Source: Methylopila sp. M107
GTDB lineage: Bacteria > Pseudomonadota > Alphaproteobacteria > Rhizobiales > Methylopilaceae
Assembly (NCBI RefSeq): GCF_000384475.1
Contig: NZ_ARWB01000001.1
Coordinates: 2,770,176 to 2,834,175, forward strand
Length of the DNA: 64,000 nucleotides
Direction: 5' to 3'
The notes under the pieces are model-generated. The model had not been told where the DNA came from and made no database searches. It saw only the letters and a program-made list of their open reading frames with translations. The position numbers and the translations under genes are program-made. Below are positions 56,101-64,000 of the stretch, in pieces (within the stretch, counting starts at the first letter, position 1; each line of letters begins with the position of its first letter).

Positions 56101-57122
56101 TATTTGTACCCTGTCGCCGTGAACGCCCTTCCGCTGCGGTAGACCTCGTCGAGCAGGCCGAGATAGCCTTGCGCGACCGCGTCCGGCAGGGCCTCCGCCA
56201 CCGTTCTGCCGACGACGTCCCGGCCGCCGACAAGGCGCGTGTATCCGGGATTGACGCGCTCGATCCGATGGCCGGGCCCGCGCAGCATCGCCATGAATGT
56301 CGGCGCCTGTTCGAACATGGCGGCGAGCTGCTCGCGCTCGGCGGCGATCTCGCGGTCCCGCAGCACATCGCTGGTGATGTCCCGCGACGCGCCGGCGAAG
56401 CGCACGGACCGTCCCCCGTCGCTCTCGAACTCGCCCTTGCGCGAGATCCAGCGGATCTCGCCGTCATTGGCGCGGCGGATACGATAGACCACGTCGGTTG
56501 GAGAGAGACCCCGGCGGCGCCCCTCCATGCTCGAGACCATGTCCTGGTCCTCTGGCAGGACCAGCCGCTCGAACTCGCCTGCGTCGAATGTCTCCCGCTC
56601 GGGCATGCCGTAAAGCCGGCAAAATTCTGGCGTCGCATGCAGCACGTTGTCGTCGACGCCGACCGAGAACAGACCGACGCCTCCAGCCTCCTGGGCGCGC
56701 CTGAGCCTGCGTTCCGCCCGCTGGAGCGCGGCTTCGTGCAGATGCTGCTCGGTCCGGTCCCGCAGGATCTTCACGAAGCCGATATGGGCGCCCTCGCTGC
56801 TCCTGAGCGGCGTCATCTCCCCGCTCGCCCAGAACCGCTCGCCGTTCTTACGCACGCGCCAGCACTCGTCGATGGCGCGCCCACGCGCCGCCGCGCGGCT
56901 CATCTGCCTGCGCAGGCGCCTGTTCGCCCTGTCTTCGGGCGTGAAGAAGTCTTCGACCGACCGGCCGGTCATCTCCTGGGCCGACCAGCCGAAGATGCGC
57001 TCGGCGCCGAAGTTCCAGTCCGTCACAAGGCCGGCAAGGTCGGTCGCTACGATGGCGACGTCCGTCACGCTTTCGAGGATCGCGCGCTGGCGCTGAAATG
57101 CGTCGTCGGCCTCGTCCGCCAT
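53169..57122 (-). CDS. multi-PAS/GAF hybrid sensor histidine kinase
   Basis: A 1317-residue cytosolic protein without membrane segments. PAS/PAC domains follow one another from residue 1 to about 510: [20 protein letters not shown] first, then [16 protein letters not shown], and others. A GAF domain lies at about 520-680 ([17 protein letters not shown]) and two more PAS domains at about 690-930. The kinase core has H955 in [31 protein letters not shown] and [16 protein letters not shown]-terminal receiver carries D1249 in [11 protein letters not shown] and K in VVTKPFD. It is probably a multi-signal sensor that passes phosphate to an unlinked partner. No regulator of its own lies nearby. Confidence 0.92.
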   Translation of the reverse strand: MADEADDAFQRQRAILESVTDVAIVATDLAGLVTDWNFGAERIFGWSAQEMTGRSVEDFFTPEDRANRRLRRQMSRAAARGRAIDECWRVRKNGERFWASGEMTPLRSSEGAHIGFVKILRDRTEQHLHEAALQRAERRLRRAQEAGGVGLFSVGVDDNVLHATPEFCRLYGMPERETFDAGEFERLVLPEDQDMVSSMEGRRRGLSPTDVVYRIRRANDGEIRWISRKGEFESDGGRSVRFAGASRDITSDVLRDREIAAEREQLAAMFEQAPTFMAMLRGPGHRIERVNPGYTRLVGGRDVVGRTVAEALPDAVAQGYLGLLDEVYRSGRAFTATGYKYAVQAVEGGAIDERFVDFVYQPIRDAQGAVSGVFVEGVDVTERMSAATALAASEERYRTLFETIDVGFCILEMKFDGAGRAVDYRIAEANPAFVRQTGADVVGKWVSEFAPGLERHWFDTYGAVALTGEPAHFENRADVFGRWFDVRAVRIGDPAARTVAVFFADITQRRETELHQAALLELSDRLRELRDPAEIAFAACEILGTTLGVSRVGYGVIDKRRETIEIDRDWNAPGVSTLAGTLSFRDYGTYIEDLKRGDVVAIADATRDPRTAPTAAALKAISAQAFVNMPLVEQGQSVALLYANHAAARGWSDGELTLMRQFAERVRAASERLRSENALRESEEQFRVFAQAMPSQIWAALSNGELYWFNSQVYAYTGTSPGDLHGASGWEHVVHPDDMAAAGEAWARSLVSGEVYETEFRIRRRDGAYRWFLVRAEPVRGADNEIARWIGANTDIDDAKRAAEKLERLVAERTADRNELWRMSADIMLRCTFDGRIVAVNPAWTEMLGWDESELVGASIFDFIHPDDVGKTAEGASASSKGRAFRRFDNRYRTKDGGYRWISWSSAPSKGLINAVGRDFSAEKEAADALAKSEDALRQAQKMEAVGQLTGGIAHDFNNLLTGITGSLDLMLTRIRQGRVGEIERYVDVAQGAAKRAAALTHRLLAFSRRQTLDPQPTDVNRLIAGMEDLLRRTVGPQIRLDVVAAPGLFGALVDPHQLENAILNLVINARDAMPDGGRIAIETSNVWLDERKARESELPPGRYLSISVADTGTGMSPTVIERAFEPFYTTKPLGQGTGLGLSMIYGFTRQSGGQARIQSEVGRGATISIYLPRHDGEDAAPSTPARPIRSHRAEAGQTVMIVDDEPTVRLLVIEVLEDSGYAAIDAVDGPSAMKILGSDVRIDLLITDVGLPGGMNGRQVADAARAARPGLKVMFITGYAESAVFGNGPIGPGMSVVTKPFDVAALEARIREMIAA

Positions 57123-57334
57123 TCAGGAGATCATCCGATGAGCTGCCGGTGGCCGAAAGCCAGCGCGACGGGCGCAAAAACGCGGTCACGATCAATACGA
57201 ACGGATGGACGGGCGGCGCAACTCGTCTCGGTCGTCCATCATCGAAATGGATGAAAAAGCGGACAACGACCGCGATCGAAATTGCGGAGCCGCGCCCTAT
57301 ATTCATCACTCAATTGAATCCGAAGGAGAGCGAC

Positions 57335-57529
57335 ATGGCCGACGACAGGACGGAAATCGCCCAGGCTCCGGTCGGCGCGGCGAAATGGGCCGCAAAGCAC
57401 GAGGCGACCGCTCGCGCCGCGAAGGCGATCATTGAGAAGGAACGCGCCGAAAGGGACGCCCGGACGGCGCGCCTGAAGGCCGCAAGGCTTGCGCGGGACG
57501 CCGAACTCGCCGCCGCCGACCCGGCGTGA
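57335..57529 (+). CDS. small charged helical protein
   Basis: A 64-residue Ala/Arg/Lys/Glu-rich protein, probably one long helix (AKAIIEKERAERDARTARLK). The ATG at 57335 is chosen from a longer open frame (from 57098) because a perfect AAGGAGAG ribosome site lies 5-12 bases upstream. It diverges from the hybrid kinase gene. The function is unknown. Confidence 0.65.
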   Translation: MADDRTEIAQAPVGAAKWAAKHEATARAAKAIIEKERAERDARTARLKAARLARDAELAAADPA

Positions 57530-57817
57530 GCGTCACGGCGTCGTATCCGCGCTGGATCTAAACCGCCGAACAGGCGCAGGACCGACCGGTCGGTCTTCGC
57601 TCGATATACTCAAGCGGCGCGCTTTCGGTCATGGCGGCCGAGCGCGCCGATTTGTATCCAAATGTCCCAAGTCGCTGCAGCGTTACGTTTCGCGACTGTT
57701 CGGGCGTCCGCCTGACAGAACTCTGCGACAGGACGCAGGTATCACCATCGCCATCGCAAGGGGCGCTCCGGCGCCCCGACTTCGGGGAATCGAGACCCGA
57801 ACGATGGAGATGACACC

Positions 57818-58081
57818 ATGAAAACCGCACTTTGCACCGCCGTAGCCCTCATGATCGCGACCTCGGCGGCCAACGCCGCGAGCGCGGCGAGCGAGCGCGC
57901 CGGCGGTCAGACGGCGCCGACGGCTCAGGGCGAACGCGCCCCGCGAGACGCAATGGGATCCGCGTACTCCGTCGAGCCCGTGAGGCTGCAGCGCGAGATC
58001 GGCGATCTACACATCCCGCCGTCTCCGACCAACACGGGCGCGGTCTTCCGCACCTGGACCGCCAACGACAACGAAGGCTGA
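57818..58081 (+). CDS. small secreted hypothetical protein
   Basis: An 87-residue protein with a signal peptide (MKTALCTAVALMIATSAANA) and a short polar mature region ending VFRTWTANDNEG. A GGAG lies about 10 bases before the ATG. It has no recognised domain. It lies 135 bases before the efflux adaptor gene on the same strand but need not be part of that operon. Confidence 0.65.
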   Translation: MKTALCTAVALMIATSAANAASAASERAGGQTAPTAQGERAPRDAMGSAYSVEPVRLQREIGDLHIPPSPTNTGAVFRTWTANDNEG

Positions 58082-58216
58082 CGCCGCTCGGGCCTTGGTC
58101 TTGTCGCGCTGTCGGCGCGGCGAGCCCTGCGGCGACGAGATTGTGACCGCCGCGGCCATCCGCCCGCATTATGTTTGCTGCATTGCGGCATAAGCCGCCC
58201 TGACGGAGACGACTGC

Positions 58217-59389
58217 ATGAAGCCGAGACGCCTGATCGGCATCTTCTGCGCAGCGGCCGCCGTCGCGGGCGCCGGCGTCTTCCTCTGGGACAGAACCCTC
58301 GGCCCCTCCACGGCCCAGACCGCCCCGCCGCAGCCGCCGCTCGTTACCGTCGCCACCCCGCTCGTGAAGCAGGTCACCGATTTCGATGAGTTCACCGGAC
58401 GGTTCGAACCGACCGCGACCGTCGAGATCAGGCCGCGCGTCTCGGGCTATCTCACCGAGATCAATTTCTCCGACGGCCAGATCGTCGAGAGCGGACAGGC
58501 GCTGTTCGTGATCGACCGGCGCCCCTATGAGACCGCGCTCGCGCAGGCCGAGGCGCAGCTCTCCGGCGCGAAGGCGCAACTCACTTTCGCTGAGGCCGAC
58601 GAGCGGCGCAGCCAGCAGCTCGTGAAAACCTCCAACATCGCGGTCGCGACCCATGAGCAGCGGGTGCAGACGCGCCGCGCCGCGCAGGCCGCGCTTCAGT
58701 CCGCGGAAGCCGCGGTGAGCCGCGCCCGGCTCGACCTCGACTTCACCGAGGTGCGCTCGCCGGTGCGCGGGCGGGTTTCGAACCGCCGCGTCGACCTCGG
58801 CAACCTCGTGGTCGGCGACGGGGCCTCGACGGTGCTGACGACCGTGGTGGCGCAGGACCGGCTCTATTTCGTGTTCGACATCAGCGAGGGCGACCTGCTG
58901 GCGCGACGGCGGGCACCGGGCGCCTCGGCGCGCGACGCGCTCGGCCTCGGCGTGCAGGCGCGGCATGACGGGGAGAGCGACTGGCCGCGCGCCGGCAAGC
59001 TCGACTTCCTCGACAACCGCCTCCAGGCCGGCTCCGGCACCATCCGGGCGCGCGCGACCTTCGAGAACGCCGACGGGGCGCTGACGCCCGGCCAGTTCGG
59101 CCGCATCCGCCTGCCGCGTGGGCCAGCCTACGAGGCCGTCATGATCCCCGAGACCGCGGTGATGAACGACCAGTACAAGAAGGTCGCGCTGGTGCTCGAC
59201 GACAAGAACGTCGTGCGCCAGCGGCAGCTGACGCTTGGGCCGGTGCAGCCCGGCGGGCTGATCATCGTGCGCTCGGGCGTCGGGGCGGGCGACCGCGTCG
59301 TCGTCAACGGCCTGATGCAGGCGAAGCCCAACCAGCCGGCCCGTCCGCAGCCCGGCTCGATCGAAGCCGACGACAAGCCGCTGAGCTGA
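58217..59389 (+). CDS. RND efflux periplasmic adaptor (membrane fusion protein)
   Basis: A 390-residue adaptor. The ATG at 58217 is preferred to one at 58175 because of the GGAG 10 bases upstream and a following membrane anchor (RLIGIFCAAAAVAGAGVFLW). The order is typical: a lipoyl half (VEIRPRVSGYLTEINFSDGQ), a long hairpin (LAQAEAQLSGAKAQLTFAEA), then the second lipoyl half (LDFTEVRSPVRGRVSNRRVD) and barrel domains. It links the inner-membrane RND pump to an outer-membrane channel not encoded in this window. The pump gene follows 25 bases later. Confidence 0.93.
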   Translation: MKPRRLIGIFCAAAAVAGAGVFLWDRTLGPSTAQTAPPQPPLVTVATPLVKQVTDFDEFTGRFEPTATVEIRPRVSGYLTEINFSDGQIVESGQALFVIDRRPYETALAQAEAQLSGAKAQLTFAEADERRSQQLVKTSNIAVATHEQRVQTRRAAQAALQSAEAAVSRARLDLDFTEVRSPVRGRVSNRRVDLGNLVVGDGASTVLTTVVAQDRLYFVFDISEGDLLARRRAPGASARDALGLGVQARHDGESDWPRAGKLDFLDNRLQAGSGTIRARATFENADGALTPGQFGRIRLPRGPAYEAVMIPETAVMNDQYKKVALVLDDKNVVRQRQLTLGPVQPGGLIIVRSGVGAGDRVVVNGLMQAKPNQPARPQPGSIEADDKPLS

Positions 59390-59414
59390 CCTCGAACCGC
59401 ACGGAGCGCCGGCC

Positions 59415-62400
59415 ATGCGGCTCGCCCATTTCTGCATCGACCGGCCGATCTTCGCGGCCGTCATCTCGGTCCTGATCACGCTGCTCGGCGCCGCGAGCTT
59501 CTTCTCGCTTCCGGTCGCGCAATATCCGGAGATCGTGCCGCCGACGGTCGTCATCCGGGCGAATTATCCGGGCGCCTCGGCGCAGGTCGTCAGCGACACG
59601 GTGGCGACCCCGATCGAGCAGCAGATCAACGGCGTCGAGGACATGCTCTACATGTCCAGCCAGTCGACCGGCGACGGCCAGCTCACCACCACCATCACGT
59701 TCGAGCTCGGGACCGATCTCGACAAGGCGCAGGTGCTTGTCCAGAACCGGCTGTCGCTCGCGCTGCCGCGACTGCCGGAATCGGTCTCCCGTCAGGGGCT
59801 GACGGTGCGAAAATCCTCGCCCGACCTGCTGCTCGCGGTTCACATGAACTCGCCCGACAACAGCCGGGACCAGCTCTACATCTCGAACTATGTGAACCTC
59901 GCGATCCGCGACGTGCTGGCGCGCATCAAGGGCGTCGGGGACGTGCGCATGCTCGGCGCGCAGGACCTGTCGATGGTGGTCTGGCTCGACCCCGACAAGG
60001 CCGCCGCGCGGAACCTGACGGCCGGCGAGATCGTCTCGGCGCTGCGCTCCCAGAACGTGCAGATCTCGGCCGGCGTCGTGAACCAGCCGCCGGTCGCCTC
60101 GAGCCGCGCCTTCCAGCTCAATGTCGAGGCGCTCGGGCGGCTGGCCGAGCCGTCGCAGTTCGCCGACATCGTGCTGAAGACCGAAGACGGCCGGATCACG
60201 CGCGTGCGCGACGTCGGCCGCGTCGAGGTCGCGAGCCAGACCATCACGGACAAGACCTATATCGACGAGTTCCCGGGCATCGGCATCGGCGTGTTCCAGC
60301 TGCCGGGCGGCAACGCGCTCGCGACCGCCGACGAGGTGCGCTCGACCATGACGGAGCTAGCCAAGGGCTTTCCGCCGGGCGTCGAGTACCGCATCAATTT
60401 CGACCCGACGCGCTTCGTCTCGGCCTCGGTCAACGCGGTCTACATGACGATCATCGAGGCGATCGTGCTTGTCGCCTTCGTGGTGATCCTGTTCCTGCAG
60501 CGCTGGCGCGCCGCGATCGTGCCGATCGCGGCGATCCCGGTCTCGCTGATCGGCACCTTCGCCGTGATGGCGATGCTGGGCTACTCGCTAAACACGCTGT
60601 CGCTGCTCGGCCTCGTGCTCGCGATCGGCATCGTGGTCGACGACGCCATCATCGTGGTCGAGAATGTCGAGCGGAATCTGGCCGAGGGCATGACGCCCCG
60701 AGAGGCCGCGCACGTCACCATGGACGAGGTCGGCGTCGCGCTTATCGCGATTGCGCTCGTGCTGATGGCGGTGTTCATCCCGGCCGCCTTCCTGCCCGGC
60801 ATTCCAGGGCGGTTCTTCGAGCAGTTCGCGATCACGATTTCGGTCGCGACGCTGATCTCGGCCTTCGTGTCGCTGACGCTGTCGCCGGCGCTCTGCGCGA
60901 TCCTCCTGAAGCCGCATGACCATGGCGAGGCAAAGCCGAGCCGCTTCTGGCCGGCGCGCGCGCTCAACTGGTGCTTCGCCATGTTCAACCGCGGCTTCGA
61001 CGCGATGTCGGCGCGCTACGGGCGGATGACCGCGAAGCTGATCCGGATCTCGGGCGTCGCGCTCGTGGTCTATGTCGGTCTGGTGGCGCTCGCCGGCTGG
61101 CAGATCTGGCGCTCGCCGACCGGCTTCATCCCCGAGCAGGACCAGGCGCAGCTCGTCACGATCTTCCGGCTGCCGCCCGGCGCCGCGCTCGATCGCTCCG
61201 ACGCGGTCGTGCAGCAGATCGTCGAGCGGCTGAAGGGCGTGGAGGGCGTGCTCGTCACCGTGTCGTCGAGCGGCATCGATGGCGCGACCGGCACCAACGC
61301 CTCGAATGTCGGCCGCGTCTTCACCGTGCTGACGCCGCATGAGGAGCGCGCCAAGACGGGCCTGACGCTCCAGAAGATGGTGCGGACGGTCAACGAGCGG
61401 CTCGCCGACATCCAGGACGCGCAGATCGTGACCGTGCTGCCGCCCTCCGTGCGCGGCATCGGATCGACCGGCGGCTTCAAGATGATGCTGACCAACCAGT
61501 CGGGCGCGAGCGCCGAGGAGATCGGCAGGGTCGCGAACGATATCGTCGCGGCGGCGAACCGCTCGCCAGAGCTCAGCCGCGTCTTCACCCCGTTCAGCAC
61601 GGGCACGCCAAAAATCTTCGCCGACATCGACCGCGTGAAGTCGGAGATGATCGGCGTGCCGGCGGATCGGGTGTTCGAGGCGCTCGAGGTCTATCTCGGC
61701 TCGGCTTATGTCAATGATTTCAACATGCTAGGCCGAACCTACCGGGTCGCCGCGCAGGCCGACGCGCCGTTCCGCCAGGACGCCGAGGCGATCGGCCGGT
61801 TCAAGACGCGGAGCGATTCAGGCGAGATGGTCCCGCTGAGCTCGGTCGCCTCGTTCCGCGAGATGACCGGCGCCTATCGCGTGCCGCGCTACAATCTTTA
61901 TCCGGCGGCCGAGATTCAGGGCTCCGCGGCGCCCGGCGTCTCGTCTGGGCAGGCGATGGCCGCGATGGAGCGGATCGCGGGCGAAACGCTGCCGCCCGGT
62001 TACGGCTTCCAGTGGACCGAACTGTCCTTGCAGGAAAAGCTCGCGGGCAATGCCGGCATGCTGGTGTTCGCGGCCTCGGTGCTGCTCGTCTTCCTGCTGC
62101 TCGCCGCGCAATATGAGAGCTGGACGCTGCCGCTCGCCATCATCCTGATCGTGCCGATGTGCCTGCTCGCGGCCGTAACGGGGCTGCAGATCCGGGGTAT
62201 GCCGGTCGACATCCTGGCGCAGGCCGGCTTCGTGGTGCTGATCGGCCTCGCGGCCAAGAACGCCATCCTGATCGTCGAATTCGCCAAGCAGAACGAGGAG
62301 CGCGGATTTCCGCGCGCCCGCGCCGCGATCGACGCCGCAAAGATGCGGCTGCGGCCGATCCTGATGACCTCGCTCGCCTTCATCCTCGGCGTGCTGCCGC

Positions 62401-62585
62401 TGGTGATCGCGACCGGCGCCGGCGCCGAGATGCGGCAGGCGCTCGGCACCTCGGTGTTCTACGGCATGATCGGCGTGACGATCTTCGGCCTGATCTTCAC
62501 GCCGGTGTTCTACGTCGTCTGCCGCGCAATGGCGCAAAAGCCCGCCGTCCGAGCGCCGGCCGGCGCGACCGTCGCGGCCGAGTAA
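59415..62585 (+). CDS. RND multidrug efflux transporter, HAE1 family
   Basis: A 1056-residue inner-membrane pump driven by the proton gradient. It has the standard 12-segment RND plan: TM1 (FAAVISVLITLLGAASFFSL), a large periplasmic loop beginning YPEIVPPTVVIRANYPGASA, and the TM4 proton-relay pair in AIGIVVDDAIIVVENVERN. The second half repeats the pattern, with PEQDQAQLVTIFRLPPGA and a final membrane cluster (LAAKNAILIVEFAKQNEERG). The length is typical of AcrB/MexB-like pumps. It forms an operon with the adaptor; the likely regulator lies 0.4 kb downstream. Substrates cannot be inferred. Confidence 0.96.
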   Translation: MRLAHFCIDRPIFAAVISVLITLLGAASFFSLPVAQYPEIVPPTVVIRANYPGASAQVVSDTVATPIEQQINGVEDMLYMSSQSTGDGQLTTTITFELGTDLDKAQVLVQNRLSLALPRLPESVSRQGLTVRKSSPDLLLAVHMNSPDNSRDQLYISNYVNLAIRDVLARIKGVGDVRMLGAQDLSMVVWLDPDKAAARNLTAGEIVSALRSQNVQISAGVVNQPPVASSRAFQLNVEALGRLAEPSQFADIVLKTEDGRITRVRDVGRVEVASQTITDKTYIDEFPGIGIGVFQLPGGNALATADEVRSTMTELAKGFPPGVEYRINFDPTRFVSASVNAVYMTIIEAIVLVAFVVILFLQRWRAAIVPIAAIPVSLIGTFAVMAMLGYSLNTLSLLGLVLAIGIVVDDAIIVVENVERNLAEGMTPREAAHVTMDEVGVALIAIALVLMAVFIPAAFLPGIPGRFFEQFAITISVATLISAFVSLTLSPALCAILLKPHDHGEAKPSRFWPARALNWCFAMFNRGFDAMSARYGRMTAKLIRISGVALVVYVGLVALAGWQIWRSPTGFIPEQDQAQLVTIFRLPPGAALDRSDAVVQQIVERLKGVEGVLVTVSSSGIDGATGTNASNVGRVFTVLTPHEERAKTGLTLQKMVRTVNERLADIQDAQIVTVLPPSVRGIGSTGGFKMMLTNQSGASAEEIGRVANDIVAAANRSPELSRVFTPFSTGTPKIFADIDRVKSEMIGVPADRVFEALEVYLGSAYVNDFNMLGRTYRVAAQADAPFRQDAEAIGRFKTRSDSGEMVPLSSVASFREMTGAYRVPRYNLYPAAEIQGSAAPGVSSGQAMAAMERIAGETLPPGYGFQWTELSLQEKLAGNAGMLVFAASVLLVFLLLAAQYESWTLPLAIILIVPMCLLAAVTGLQIRGMPVDILAQAGFVVLIGLAAKNAILIVEFAKQNEERGFPRARAAIDAAKMRLRPILMTSLAFILGVLPLVIATGAGAEMRQALGTSVFYGMIGVTIFGLIFTPVFYVVCRAMAQKPAVRAPAGATVAAE

Positions 62586-62984
62586 CGCGCGGCTCGGTCG
62601 TGGAAGGTATTCATTTCCGCAACCGGCGCGAAACTGTGGATCTTGAGCGCAGTTGGCGCGGCTTGGGGCGCCAAATCCCAGTAAGCGTCAATGATCCGAG
62701 CGTCGTCTCTCGCAAAAGCGGGTTGCGTATCGAGCTTTCCAGCCGAATACGACGACGGGCCATCACGAATTCTGTGTGCCAAAACGGAACAATTTAAGAT
62801 TGTCTAAGAGGCGTAATGGCGCGTCGGGCGTTGCGCGACTTTGCGTCTTGCCACACGGGCCAAAACCGGTTCTCATGCCGGCGGCGGGGGAATGTGGGCT
62901 GGTTTTGGTCGGGCCAAAACCCCTCGATCTTTTCGCGCAGGGCGTATAACCAGAAGTCCCGATCGCGGCGACGAGCGAGGCGCC
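62586..62984. other. intergenic region between efflux pump and BTAD regulator
   Basis: About 400 bases. It contains three copies of the core GCCAAAAC (62778, 62859, 62914), an 8-bp hairpin around the third copy (62902-62922), and the GAGG ribosome site of the regulator. No T-rich terminator for the pump operon is seen. Open frames here are shadows. Confidence 0.5.
62857..62922 (+). promoter_or_regulatory. repeated GGGCCAAAACC motif with inverted half-site, possible operator
   Basis: GGGCCAAAACC occurs at 62857-62867 and 62912-62922, and the second copy pairs with GGTTTTGG at 62902-62909. A related TGCCAAAACGG lies at 62777-62787. They precede the ATG of a BTAD regulator by 60-210 bases. Regulators with this domain often bind direct repeats, so autoregulation is plausible. 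Confidence 0.35.
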
Positions 62985-63890
62985 ATGGCGACCCTTCCAG
63001 CGCCTATCGCTGAAATCAACCTGCTCGGAACCGTGGCCGTCCTCGACCGGGCGGGGGAGCGGGCGCCGCTTGGCATCGCCGGCCCGACGCTCGAGCTGTT
63101 CGCCTATCTCGTCAGCTTCCGGCCGCGCGCGATCCGGCGCGATCATCTGGCCGATCTCCTGTGGGAGGACCTCGACGCCGAGCGCTCCCGCGCCGCCCTC
63201 AACACGGCGCTCTGGCGCGTCCGGCAGGCGACGCGCCGGTTCAGGGGCGCCGCGCTCCGCTCCGACGCGACGGTCGTCCGGCTCGACATCGAAAAGGGCG
63301 TCGATGTCGACGTCGCCCGTCTGAAGAGCGTGCTCCACGACGCGGTCGCGGCCTTCTCGAAGGAGGACGGGCTTCCGGCCGCGCCGCGCGATCAGCTGCG
63401 CGCAGTGTTGTCCCGCTGCGACGGCGATTTCCTGGAGGGCGCGACCTCCAGTTGGGCGCTGGTGGAGCGCGAGGAGTGCCTGAACCTTCGGCTGCGCGGC
63501 CTCACCATGCTGATGCACGACGCCGGCATACGAGCGGTCTACGAGGATGCGCTCTCCTATGGCAGGCGCATCCTGGCGGCGGACCCGTTCCGCGAGGCGG
63601 TTCAGTGCGAAATGATGTGGCTCTACATGATGACTGGCCGTCGCGCCTTCGCGCTGCGCCATTATCGCGACTATGAGCGGATGCTGCGGCGGGAGCTCGG
63701 CATTGCGCCGATGGCCGAGACCCGCGCGGTGCATGACATGATCTGCGCCGACGACCATCAACCCCGCCACGCCCCGGCCCTGCTCATCGGCGCCGCGGCG
63801 CCGCGGCGGGCGGAATTCGGGGCGCTGCTCGGAGAGATCGAGCAGGACCGGCGCAGCTTTTACCGCTCGCACTTCTCGCAGGGCGCCTGA
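62985..63890 (+). CDS. BTAD (SARP-like) transcriptional regulator
   Basis: A 301-residue protein. The ATG at 62985, with GAGG 7 bases upstream, is preferred to one at 62841. Residues about 8-100 form an OmpR-like winged helix as in SARP proteins (INLLGTVAVLDRAGERA, FRPRAIRRDHLADLLW, LNTALWRVRQATRRFRG). Residues about 110-265 form the helical bacterial transcriptional activator domain (YEDALSYGRRILAADPFREA, RRAFALRHYRDYERMLRREL). There is no ATPase or TPR extension. It may control the adjacent RND pump or its own gene; the signal is unknown. Confidence 0.82.
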   Translation: MATLPAPIAEINLLGTVAVLDRAGERAPLGIAGPTLELFAYLVSFRPRAIRRDHLADLLWEDLDAERSRAALNTALWRVRQATRRFRGAALRSDATVVRLDIEKGVDVDVARLKSVLHDAVAAFSKEDGLPAAPRDQLRAVLSRCDGDFLEGATSSWALVEREECLNLRLRGLTMLMHDAGIRAVYEDALSYGRRILAADPFREAVQCEMMWLYMMTGRRAFALRHYRDYERMLRRELGIAPMAETRAVHDMICADDHQPRHAPALLIGAAAPRRAEFGALLGEIEQDRRSFYRSHFSQGA

Positions 63891-64000
63891 CGCGGCCTCA
63901 CGTCGCCGAATCCTCCCGTCCAATCAATGACAGCGACGCGGGCCGGCGGCCCCGGCGCGCGTTTTCGCGCGTGCTCCGCGGCTGTGAGAGCGCTGTGAGC

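Noticed and set aside
54528-57254. 908-residue open frame on the plus strand
   Set aside because: It is antisense to the hybrid histidine kinase, which has complete H, N, G and receiver motifs. The plus frame is low complexity.

Overview
The window is high-GC bacterial DNA. The elongator tRNA-Met(CAU), an HWE-type histidine kinase, a DUF2076 protein and a class III PHA synthase suggest an alphaproteobacterium, probably of the order Hyphomicrobiales (Rhizobiales). This placement is inferred from gene families and composition, not from a marker gene. There are no rRNA genes, insertion sequences, phage genes or CRISPR arrays.

Layout. (1) 1-3.4 kb: a partial gene end, a DUF2076 protein, a small acidic protein, a secreted BNR_4-type beta-propeller protein and tRNA-Met. 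(2) 4.0-16.8 kb: a surface-glycan island of lower, patchy GC. It holds a methyltransferase, two paralogous fusions of a GT-A glycosyltransferase with a methyltransferase-like domain, a GT-B glycosyltransferase, and a 1292-residue protein with one GT-A and two GT-B-like modules. Its genes are separated by long GC-rich gaps without recognisable genes. (3) 17.1-19.4 kb: a luciferase-like monooxygenase, a cold-shock gene with promoter and terminator, and two small coupled genes. (4) 19.5-30.9 kb, all on the minus strand: acetolactate synthase-like enzyme, iron-containing alcohol dehydrogenase, phaE, phaC, a family I CoA-transferase, phasin, an alpha/beta hydrolase, a CitMHS citrate transporter, a universal stress protein and a solute-binding protein. 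Divergent from it (31.7-34.8 kb) is a coupled TctD/TctE-like two-component system with its own solute-binding protein, a paralogue of the one at 19.5 kb. Together they look like a carboxylate-sensing module wired to carbon storage. (5) 35.1-47.1 kb: an operon of a giant (about 2730 residue) secreted multicopper-oxidase-like protein, a periplasmic propeller-like protein, a SCO1/SenC copper chaperone and a cytochrome c fused to a ligand-binding-protein-like domain. (6) 47.3-57.1 kb: glutamine-dependent NAD synthetase, an HWE kinase with its receiver, a cupin, a CYTH protein and a 1317-residue hybrid kinase. (7) 57.3-64 kb: two small proteins, an RND efflux adaptor and pump, and a BTAD (SARP-like) regulator preceded by a repeated motif.

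The most novel-looking unit is the multicopper oxidase operon. It combines a giant cupredoxin protein, a copper-loading factor and a cytochrome, as expected for a periplasmic or extracellular metal-oxidising electron-transfer system. It recalls the MnxG-type manganese oxidase operons but is far larger and has partner genes I do not recognise from them.
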